From contig CALGMT010000014.1 of assembly GCA_937958885.1 (NCBI GenBank), positions 1 through 61,193 of the forward strand: a stretch of DNA of 61,193 nucleotides, read 5' to 3'. This stretch comes from an uncultured bacterium. GTDB taxonomy: Bacteria; Verrucomicrobiota; Kiritimatiellia; CAIVKH01. The position numbers were made by a program, and so were the translations under genes. Below are positions 52,477 to 59,364 of this stretch, one piece after another. How positions within the stretch are numbered: position 1 is the stretch's first letter; each line of letters begins with the position of its first letter. The notes beneath the pieces were generated by a model that saw nothing but the letters and a program-made list of their open reading frames with translations, did not search any database and was not told the DNA's origin.

Positions 52477-53348
52477 AAAATCCGTATCGTTCGCACATCA
52501 ATCGCCTGCTCGCCTGGCAGGCCCGCGGGCGCGCGCTGCCGCTGGGCGGTCTCGACAGGCCGCGACGGCGCGCCCCCGCGAAGCGCGCGCCATGCGCGTT
52601 GATCTTTTCGCCGCACCCGGACGACGAATGCATTGTCGGCGGTCTCGCGCTGCGCCTGCAACGCGAGTGCGGCTGGCGCGTCGTTAATGTCGCCGTCACG
52701 CAAGGCAGCCGGAAGGACCGGCAGGCTTCGCGTTGGGCGGAACTGACCGAGGCGTGCGCCTATCTCGGCTTCGAGCTGATCGGCACCGCGCCCGGCGGTT
52801 TGGAAGACATCAACCGCGCGTCCCGCGAGCGGGATCCACACGCATGGCGCAACAAGGTTGAGCTCGTCGCCCGCATCTTGCGAGAGCAAGAGCCGCGCGT
52901 GATCTTCTTCCCGCACGACGCCGACTGGAACAGCACGCATATCGGCACCCACCTGCTGGTCGCGGACGCGCTTCTACTATGCCCCGGGTGCTCCTGCGCC
53001 GTGGTTGAGACAGAATTCTGGGGCGCGATGGCGGCGCCGAATCTGATGGTCGAGATCGGCGCGCGCGAGCTGGCCGACATGATGGCGGCGCTTTCGTTCC
53101 ACGTCGGCGAGGTGCAGCGAAACCCCTATCACCTGACCCTGCCGGCCTGGATGCAGGACAACGTGCGGCGCGGCGGCGAGATAGTCGGCGGCCAGGGCGG
53201 CGCCGCGCCTCCGTTCAATTTCGCCACGCTGTATCGACTTCGGCGATGGACCGGCGGCGCGCCGGCGCCCTCGCGCGAGGGGGGCCGCATACTCGGCGCG
53301 GAAGACGATCCCGCCGCATTATTCACGGAGCAGGCCGTATGGAAGTGA
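52473..53348 (+). CDS. PIG-L/LmbE-family deacetylase
   Basis: A 291-residue PIG-L fold protein with the zinc motif FSPHPDDECIVGG and the second metal site HDADWNSTHIGTHLL. Members remove acetyl groups from N-acetylglucosamine derivatives. Its place between a ROK kinase and nagB suggests that it takes the role usually played by NagA, releasing acetate from GlcNAc or its phosphate. That is inference. It overlaps the kinase gene by 4 nt and nagB by 10 nt. Confidence 0.85.
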   Translation: MKNPYRSHINRLLAWQARGRALPLGGLDRPRRRAPAKRAPCALIFSPHPDDECIVGGLALRLQRECGWRVVNVAVTQGSRKDRQASRWAELTEACAYLGFELIGTAPGGLEDINRASRERDPHAWRNKVELVARILREQEPRVIFFPHDADWNSTHIGTHLLVADALLLCPGCSCAVVETEFWGAMAAPNLMVEIGARELADMMAALSFHVGEVQRNPYHLTLPAWMQDNVRRGGEIVGGQGGAAPPFNFATLYRLRRWTGGAPAPSREGGRILGAEDDPAALFTEQAVWK

Positions 53349-54144
53349 TCATCATGCCCGACACCGCGCGCGCCACGGCGCTGGGCACATGGCTAATCGC
53401 GCGACAGGTGCGGGCACAACCGGACAGCGTGCTCGGTCTCGCCACCGGACGCACGATGGAGCGCGTGAACGCAACCCGCGCCCGGATGCATCGCGAGGAG
53501 GCCATCGACTTCTCGCGCTGCCGCACCTTCAATCTCGACGAATATATCGGCCTGCCCACCGGCGACGAGCGCTTGTATCGCCACTACATGAATCGCCACC
53601 TGTTTCAACAGGTGAACATCGATCTGCGCAACACGCACCTGCCCGACGGCACGGCGACGGACCTGAAGGCGGCGTGCCGCGCCTATGAGGCCGCCATCGC
53701 GCGGTGCGGCGGGATCGACCTGCAACTGCTCGGGATCGGAGTGTCGGGCCACATCGGCTTCAACGAGCCGCTGTCCGCGCTGCGCTCGCGCACGCGCGAC
53801 AAAGCGCTGACCCCGGCGACCCTTCGCCAGAATGCAGGCCTGTTCGGCGGCGACCCGAACAACGTGCCGCGGCGCGCGCTGACGATGGGCGTGGGCACGA
53901 TCCTCGAGGCGCGCAAACTGGTCGTGGTCGTCACCGGAGCGGAGAAGGCGAAGATCCTCGCGCAGGCCGTCGAGGGCCCCGTCACGTCCATGGTGTCGGC
54001 CACTGCCATCACCTCCACGAGGACTGCAAAGTCATCGTGGACGAAGAGGCCGCGGCTCTGCTCAAGGGCAGCGACTACTACCGATGGATTTTCGCCAACG
54101 AACCCGATTGGCTCGAAGCCCGCCGTTGGCTGGGGCTATCGTGA
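53339..54144 (+). pseudogene. nagB: Glucosamine-6-phosphate deaminase, interrupted by a -1 frameshift
   Basis: NagB converts glucosamine-6-phosphate to fructose-6-phosphate and ammonia. The frame from the ATG at 53339 has GLATGRTMERV, TFNLDEYIGLP, LLGIGVSGHIGFNEP and GTILEARKLVVVVTGAEKA, all normal. After VEGPVTSMVSATA the frame is lost. The expected continuation, HLHEDCKVIVDEEAAALLKGSDYYRW, lies in the next frame and ends at 54144. One missing base near 54006-54010 explains this; restoring it gives 268 residues, the normal length. It may be a real mutation, a programmed shift or a sequencing error. The last is quite possible, as everything else is intact. Confidence 0.85.
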
Positions 54145-54660
54145 GGGGAGGATGCCGCGCCGGTCGCGCGCGCTGATTGCAGGCGGATTGAGCGCGGCGG
54201 AATTTATCCTCCGAACTCCGGACGCGATGGACAGCGGAAGGGCTACGGACGCCGACCAGTTCAACCGCGATGAGATCGCGATGAACAGCGACCTCAAATA
54301 GCCGTCCTTGAGCAGAACCGTTATGAACTTCCGCTCAATGTATTGCTCTTTCACGGTATTGCACTTCCACGACGCGACCCTTTTGCTTGACGCGACCAAG
54401 CGGCGATCAGCCTCCCGCATCGCCGAGCGTGTAAGAAATTTTTAATCCAAATGATCTTCTGGAGCGTCTTCCGCTTGTCGGTGGGAGGTCCACCGATCTG
54501 CCGAACAGCTACAGCATGGATCACGGGTCCTCGTCGCCGCGTAAGGGATCCTGCATCCGATCGCCCGACGAAGAACGTAACGCGGTTCCCCGCCCCTGGA
54601 TACCTCGTACTCGTCTTGGTGTCTTTTTAAGCGATTAATTCTGCATGTCGCATCTACTCC
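54145..54660. other. Gene-free stretch after nagB
   Basis: Over 500 bases with no reading frame I would defend and lower GC than the flanks. Short frames (for example 94 codons on the minus strand, 54136-54420) have no recognisable motif. No RNA gene or transposase remnant is seen. It could be decayed coding sequence. Confidence 0.5.
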
Positions 54661-54665
54661 ATAAT

Positions 54666-54838
54666 GTACATATGTACGGACTGACCCTTTTACCTGACCC
54701 TTTTACCTGATTTTACCTGACCCTTTTACCTGACCCTTTTACCGTCGAACTGACCCTTTTACCGTGTACGGACTGACCCTTTTACCGCTTTTACCGCTGC
54801 CCCTTTTACCGCCCTTTTACCGGCATGGCTCTTTTACC
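54666..54838. repeat. Degenerate tandem array of CTGACCCTTTTAC
   Basis: After the palindrome GTACATATGTAC (54666-54677), about eleven full or partial 13-bp units of CTGACCCTTTTAC follow, with good copies at 54681, 54694, 54717, 54730 and 54750. They then decay into CCCTTTTACCG units. GTACGGACTGACCC occurs twice (from 54674 and 54766). The core resembles the ends of the element inside birA. Confidence 0.8.
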
Positions 54839-54849
54839 TGCGGAAACCG

Positions 54850-54869
54850 TTTTTACAGATTTCATGGAA
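54850..54869 (+). repeat. Single TTTTTACAG-CATGGAA element
   Basis: TTTTTACAGATTTCATGGAA is a lone, 2-nt longer member of the dispersed repeat family, just upstream of the galK promoter. Confidence 0.6.
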
Positions 54870-54877
54870 CTTTTGTC

Positions 54878-54905
54878 TTGCATCATCATATTTTATAGGT
54901 ATAAA
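54878..54905 (+). promoter_or_regulatory. Candidate sigma-70 promoter of galK
   Basis: TTGCAT (54878-54883) and TATAAA (54900-54905) with a 16-bp spacer. The leader to the galK ATG would be about 110 nt. No LacI-type operator is obvious nearby. Confidence 0.45.
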
Positions 54906-55024
54906 CAGAGGTAGAAATTGCGGCGGCGCGTGCGCCCGGTGATTCCGGAGCAGTGGTCCCCCATTCCCTCTTCGGTCCCACCCGCCGGGCCGCGCCCGCC
55001 GCTTTTTCTAAATGGGGCGAAGCG

Positions 55025-56170
55025 ATGCGGGATATGAGAGGATTGGTGTCGAAAGATTTTGCCGCGCGATTCGGCGCCAGGCCGGAATTCGTCGTGCGCG
55101 CGCCGGGACGGGTCAATCTGATCGGCGAACACACGGACTACAACGACGGCTTCGTGATGCCGCTTGCGATCGAGCAGGCAACGTGGATCGCGCTGCGGCC
55201 GCGCGCGGACACCACCGTCAATCTGTACGGCATCGATCACCAGGAACTCCTGCGGTTCGACGCCGCGCGCCCGGAACACGGCGGACCGGCGTGGAGCGAA
55301 TATCCGAAAGGCGTTGCAGCCGCCCTGCGGGAGGAGGGACTCGATCTGCGCGGGTTCGACGGGGTGACGGCGTGCGATGTGCCGATGGGCGCGGGACTTT
55401 CGTCTTCAGCGTCCTTCGAATTGGCGATTGCGCGCGCGCTTCACGCGGTGTCCGGCTGGCCGTGGGATCCGGTGCGCATGGCGCTGGCGGGGCAACGGGC
55501 GGAAAATCGATGGGTGGGCGTCAACTGCGGAATCATGGACCAGTTGATTTCCGCGATCGGGCGCGCCGGCCACGCCTTGTTGATCGATTGCCGCGATCTC
55601 ACGCACCGCGCCGTGCCGCTACCGGCGGGCTGCGCGGTGGTGATTATGGATACGATGACGCGGCGCGGTCTCGTGGATTCGCTCTACAACGAGCGCCGCG
55701 CGCAATGTCAACAGGTGGCGGCGCATTTCGGCGTCGCGAAGCTGCGCGATATTTCGCGGGAGGTCTTTGAAGCGCGGGTCGCGGAGCTGGACCCGGTGGC
55801 GCGCAAGCGGGCGCGGCATGTGATTACGGAAAATGCGAGGACACTCGCGGCCGCCGAGGCGATGCAGGCGGGCCATGCCGGATTGCTCGGCGAACTGATG
55901 AACGCGAGCCACGACAGCCTGCGCGACGATTTCGAGGTCACAAACCGCGAATTGAACACGATCGTGTCGGTCGCGCGCCTGCATTCCGCCTGCCTCGGCG
56001 CGCGCATGACCGGCGCGGGCTTCGGCGGCTGCGCAGTGGCGCTGGTGGAAAAAGCGGCTACGGATGATTTCTGCGCGCACCTCGTGCGCGAGTACAGCGC
56101 GATGACCGGCATGACGCCGATGCTGTATGTGACCACCGGCGCGGACGGCGCCACGCACGACGCGGGCTAA
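55025..56170 (+). CDS. galK: Galactokinase
   Basis: A 381-residue GHMP kinase that phosphorylates galactose at C1. GRVNLIGEHTDYNDGFVMPLAIE is the galactokinase signature, PMGAGLSSSASFELA the ATP-binding motif and GARMTGAGFGGCAVALV the third GHMP motif; VNCGIMDQLIS includes the catalytic Asp. The ATG at 55025 gives the usual N-terminus; the frame is open upstream to 54953. It converges on a LacI-type regulator, with stops overlapping by 4 nt. Confidence 0.95.
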   Translation: MRDMRGLVSKDFAARFGARPEFVVRAPGRVNLIGEHTDYNDGFVMPLAIEQATWIALRPRADTTVNLYGIDHQELLRFDAARPEHGGPAWSEYPKGVAAALREEGLDLRGFDGVTACDVPMGAGLSSSASFELAIARALHAVSGWPWDPVRMALAGQRAENRWVGVNCGIMDQLISAIGRAGHALLIDCRDLTHRAVPLPAGCAVVIMDTMTRRGLVDSLYNERRAQCQQVAAHFGVAKLRDISREVFEARVAELDPVARKRARHVITENARTLAAAEAMQAGHAGLLGELMNASHDSLRDDFEVTNRELNTIVSVARLHSACLGARMTGAGFGGCAVALVEKAATDDFCAHLVREYSAMTGMTPMLYVTTGADGATHDAG

Positions 56171-57150
56171 TGCGGAACAGCGCGCGTGGATTGGCGGGGT
56201 AGGACCTCTGCGTCGAGTAGCCTGCGGCGCGGAGGTCCATCAAACCCGTTGATGCGCTCCATCAGCGCGCTCCACGCCTGCCCGCACATGTCGTCATACG
56301 GCAGGCGGATCGTGGTCAACGGGCAATCGAGGTATTCCGTGTCTTCCACGCCATCGCAGCCCACGACGCCGACATCGTCCGGCACGCGCAGATTCAGTTC
56401 GCGCAGGGCACGCATGACGCCGATGGCGTAATCGTCGTTGTGGCAGAACAGAGCGTCGGGCCGGCGTCCCGGGCGCAGGTGCGCAAGAGCGGCCGCATAG
56501 GCCCCGGCCCGCGTCGGCTCCGAAACGAGCACCACCTCCGGCGTTTTCACTTCGCGATGGTAGGCGCGCCAGCGCGCCTCATTTGCGCCGAGCGGGTGGC
56601 CGGGGTGCACATAGGCGATCCGCCGCGCGCCGCCTGCGCACAGATGGCGGAGCGCGGCGACGGATGCGGCGAATAAATCCACTTCCACCGCATCGGCGGC
56701 CGGATGCGTGCAGGTGCCGACGCAGACTAGCGGCGCTGGCGGGCGGCCGTGGCGAAGCAGGGCATCGAGGTGCCAGGCGGCATCGACCACGATAATGCCG
56801 TCCACCCACCCCGCATGTCGCCGACTGTCGCCCACGGATTGGCCGAGCGGACCGAGGTCGCGGATCAGCAGGTCGAAACCAGCGGTTTGGGCGAGTTTTT
56901 CGAAGGCGAAAATGATGCGCGCGGCATAGGAGCCATACGGGCGGGGAATCCAGAGACCGATCAGGCCGGTACGACCGGTGAGCAGCGCGCGCGCGGTCGC
57001 ATTGGGGCGATAGCCGAGCCGGTCGGCTTCCGCGCGGACCCGGCGGCGGGTTTCGAGCGCGACCGCGGGATCATCCTTGAGCGCGCGCGCAATGAGGGCC
57101 TGTGATACGCCAAGTTGCTTGGCCAGCATTGCTTGGGTGATGCGCACCAT
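56167..57150 (-). CDS. LacI-family transcriptional regulator
   Basis: A 327-residue repressor. The N-terminal helix-turn-helix and hinge read ITQAMLAKQLGVSQALIARALKDDP and RADRLGYRPNATARALLTGRTG-like sequence (here EADRLGYRPNATARAL). The periplasmic-binding-like sugar domain follows, with DALFCHNDDYAIGVMRAL and VVGCDGVEDTEYLDCPLTTIRLP. The ATG at 57150 gives the standard start; the frame is open further upstream without a family match. The target is unknown, and the convergent galK is the nearest sugar gene. Confidence 0.92.
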   Translation of the reverse strand: MVRITQAMLAKQLGVSQALIARALKDDPAVALETRRRVRAEADRLGYRPNATARALLTGRTGLIGLWIPRPYGSYAARIIFAFEKLAQTAGFDLLIRDLGPLGQSVGDSRRHAGWVDGIIVVDAAWHLDALLRHGRPPAPLVCVGTCTHPAADAVEVDLFAASVAALRHLCAGGARRIAYVHPGHPLGANEARWRAYHREVKTPEVVLVSEPTRAGAYAAALAHLRPGRRPDALFCHNDDYAIGVMRALRELNLRVPDDVGVVGCDGVEDTEYLDCPLTTIRLPYDDMCGQAWSALMERINGFDGPPRRRLLDAEVLPRQSTRAVPH

Positions 57151-57229
57151 GAGGGGAGCGTATTCAGCGACGGGTTCGGGCGCAACACTGCAATATGACG
57201 AGGTGCGCGCCGTGTGGTATTGTAAAATA

Positions 57230-57472
57230 ATGACGCTGCGCCTCACCAAAGTGAACCGCGAGGGACCCGTGCCGCCCGGCCTGGAGATCATTCGCCTATC
57301 GTGCTGTGAGCAGTGCTTGTTTTGGGAACGCACGCAATATCTTGTGACCGGCAACTGCCGCCGCTATCCGTACCCGAAAATGTATGCATGGCAAATCTGT
57401 CCCCACTGGACCAACCGACACGGATGCCATGATTCGCAATTGGGCGCGCGACAACGAGGATTCAATGAATGA
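57230..57472 (+). CDS. Small cysteine-rich protein
   Basis: An 80-residue protein: MTLRLTKVNREGPVPPGLEI, then CCEQC, GNCRRYP and WQICPHW. This CxxC...GxCxxYP...CxxW spacing is seen in small bacterial proteins that probably bind a metal or Fe-S centre. No family name can be given. It lies divergent from the LacI-type gene, 79 nt away. TATTGTAAAATA precedes the ATG, and no Shine-Dalgarno is visible. Confidence 0.5.
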   Translation: MTLRLTKVNREGPVPPGLEIIRLSCCEQCLFWERTQYLVTGNCRRYPYPKMYAWQICPHWTNRHGCHDSQLGARQRGFNE

Positions 57473-57566
57473 CCTTTGTATCCGCCCACAGCAAGCGCGG
57501 CGTATCGTCGCGCCGCAGGCTTGATCCCGGCGGGTCCAGAGGTTCCGGCCTAACTCAATCATAGCA

Positions 57567-57602
57567 GGGCGCGGGTGAGGGAGAGGTTCACCCAACGCGC
57601 CC
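57567..57602 (-). terminator. Candidate terminator hairpin after plsY
   Basis: On the minus strand GGGCGCG-TT-GGGTGA pairs with TCACCC-GCGCCC around a 9-nt loop, directly after the plsY stop. There is no T-tract, so it may only stabilise the 3' end. Confidence 0.4.
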
Positions 57603-58237
57603 TACTTTTTAGGCGAACGCTGGAACCGACTCTCGGTGCCGTCGAGCAGACGCCGGATATTCGCGCGGTGCCGCAATATGACCAGCGCGGCGAGCAGGGT
57701 GAGCGCGGCGGGTACGATCCAGCCGGATCCGCGATACCACACCCACCCGACAATCGGCACGGATACGGCCGCCGCAATCGAGGCAAGCGAGACGTATCGC
57801 AGCGTGAAAAAAAACAGCGCCCAGACCGCGAGGCCGACTGCGACCGCGAGTGGCGCAATCCCGAGCAGCGCGCCTGCGCTCGTCGCGACGCCCTTGCCGC
57901 CGCGGAACCGGAGATAGACCGGGAAATTGTGCCCGAGAATCGCCGCTGCGCCGCCCGCGAGACGCGCGAGTTCCATGCTATGGAACTCGCCGCCCCACAC
58001 TTGTCCATAGTATGGAAAAACGAAGGCGGGAATAAATCCCTTCAGCGCATCGAGCGCAAACGTGGCAATGCCCCACGGCTTGCCGACGGTGCGCAGGACG
58101 TTCGTCGCGCCGATGTTCCTGCTCCCAACCGTGCGCACGTCCACGCCGCGCATGCGGCCGATCAATAGGCCGAATGGGATCGCACCGAGCAGATACGACG
58201 CGAGAATCATGGGGAGCCAGGGCATGAGATCAGGCAT
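57602..58237 (-). CDS. plsY: Glycerol-3-phosphate acyltransferase PlsY
   Basis: A 211-residue membrane enzyme that acylates glycerol-3-phosphate from acyl phosphate, the first step of phospholipid synthesis. GAIPFGLLIGR, GSRNIGATNVLRTVG, LGHNFPVYLRFRGGKGVAT and a final basic ILRHRANIRRLL segment are the family motifs. Residues 73-89 (VFPYYGQVWGGEFHSME) are encoded by a pair of the dispersed repeat elements, placed in the loop before LGHNFPV. The ATG overlaps the aroD end by 8 nt. Confidence 0.95.
   Translation of the reverse strand: MPDLMPWLPMILASYLLGAIPFGLLIGRMRGVDVRTVGSRNIGATNVLRTVGKPWGIATFALDALKGFIPAFVFPYYGQVWGGEFHSMELARLAGGAAAILGHNFPVYLRFRGGKGVATSAGALLGIAPLAVAVGLAVWALFFFTLRYVSLASIAAAVSVPIVGWVWYRGSGWIVPAALTLLAALVILRHRANIRRLLDGTESRFQRSPKK
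57971..58020. repeat. Paired repeat elements inside plsY
   Basis: On the minus strand TTTTTCCATACTATGGAC (58020-58003) and TTCCATAGCATGGAA (57985-57971) repeat the paired layout seen in the gaps, with a 32-bp period, but here within coding sequence. Confidence 0.75.
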
Positions 58238-58955
58238 GGGAGTGGGCCGCGCGGTACGCGGGGAGGGTTTCGAGCAGGCGATCCACCCACTCGCCGGCGG
58301 CTAACTGGCCGGGCGCGGTGGATTCGTCGAGATAGCCATAAACGAGGCACGATCCCGCGGCGGCCAGGCGCGTGCGGGAGGCGGCGCCGAGCGGTCCCAT
58401 GCCCATCGCGGCCAGTGGGACCGGAAGAGGATCGAGGAAGAGATCCTCCAACCGGCGCACGTCTTCTTCGACATACGTCCACACCGCGAGTTTGACGATA
58501 TCCGCGCCGAGGTCCACCCCGCGCTTGATGAGCGCGCGCAAGCGCCCGGCGTCGGGCGTCGCGGCGTAGTCGTGGAACGAGGCGACGACGCGGCGGTCGG
58601 CGGCGCGCGCCGCAGCCGCTACCGGCGAGAATGCGTCGGACTCGATTTCGACATCGACCGCCTGCACAAACGGCAGGAGCATTTCGTAACGCGCTATCCG
58701 CTCCTCCTCGGAGCCCGACCAACGTCCGCCTTCCCGTGCGCAGCGGACAGTCAGCAGGCGGGGCCGCAGGGGCGCGGGATCGGATTCGAGCGCGGCGTCG
58801 AGCATCGGGCCGATCAGGTCCGCGCGCCACTCGACAATATCGCAGCGGGGCGCCTCGCCGCGCAACGCGGCGAGGGTGTCGGCGCGGGAAACGACGCCGA
58901 CGACAGCGGGGGCGGGTCCAATGGTCAGCGCGCCGATCTGGCAGGCAGGCGGCAT
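58230..58955 (-). CDS. aroD: Type I 3-dehydroquinate dehydratase
   Basis: A 241-residue enzyme for the third shikimate step, dehydration of 3-dehydroquinate through a Schiff base. VEWRADLIG supplies the substrate-binding Glu and Arg, VVASFHDYAATP the catalytic His, ADIVKLAVWT the Schiff-base Lys, and AAMGMGPLGAASRTRLAAAGSCLVYGY the closing loop. Length is as in the family. It is coupled to plsY by overlap; no other aro gene is in the window. Confidence 0.93.
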   Translation of the reverse strand: MPPACQIGALTIGPAPAVVGVVSRADTLAALRGEAPRCDIVEWRADLIGPMLDAALESDPAPLRPRLLTVRCAREGGRWSGSEEERIARYEMLLPFVQAVDVEIESDAFSPVAAAARAADRRVVASFHDYAATPDAGRLRALIKRGVDLGADIVKLAVWTYVEEDVRRLEDLFLDPLPVPLAAMGMGPLGAASRTRLAAAGSCLVYGYLDESTAPGQLAAGEWVDRLLETLPAYRAAHSHA

Positions 58956-58962
58956 GCGCGCT

Positions 58963-59244
58963 TCAACGGCGGCCTTTCACCGGGCGCGTTTTACGGCGGC
59001 GCACGGCAGGGCGGGCCGGTTTGGCGCGGGCCGCGCGCGCGGGTTTGGATGCGGGCTGTTGGGCGGGCGCGCCCTGCGGTTTGAGGGTTTTCTCGTAATG
59101 CTGGATGTACATCGGATTGTTGTAGCCTTCGCAGCGGCGCTCTTTCCACTTGAGCGACGGGTGATGAAAGATTGCGCACGTTTTGCCGAGGTTCAGCGCG
59201 CACCCCGCGCATTGCCGGACCGGCTTGATTCCCAGTACCGCCAT
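58963..59244 (-). CDS. Small cysteine-containing protein with basic tail
   Basis: A 93-residue protein. The N-terminal half has VRQCAGCALNLGKTCAIFHHP and ERRCEGYNNP, a CxxC-x7-C-x14-C pattern fit for a metal or cluster. The C-terminal 40 residues are Ala, Pro, Lys and Arg rich, as in nucleic-acid-binding tails. GGGGA lies upstream of the ATG at 59244. It ends 7 nt before aroD starts, so it leads that operon. Not recognised. Confidence 0.55.
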   Translation of the reverse strand: MAVLGIKPVRQCAGCALNLGKTCAIFHHPSLKWKERRCEGYNNPMYIQHYEKTLKPQGAPAQQPASKPARAARAKPARPAVRRRKTRPVKGRR

Positions 59245-59364
59245 ACTTGTTTCCCCTTGTGAAGAACACAAGTGTATCAGGCGCGCCTCCATATTCCAAG
59301 GATATCCAGTCGCAACGGAGATTGCACCGGCGCGCAACGGATTTTATGATTGGCGCACGTCGCT

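Noticed and set aside
54145-54301. Out-of-frame C-terminus of nagB running to 54301
   Set aside because: The residues after the frameshift do not match NagB, while the alternative frame ending at 54144 does.
54136-54420. 94-codon minus-strand frame after nagB
   Set aside because: No motif and no ribosome site, and it overlaps the nagB end; it is not distinguishable from chance.
54666-54838. Possible CRISPR array
   Set aside because: Units are 13 bp and contiguous without unique spacers, and no cas gene is near.
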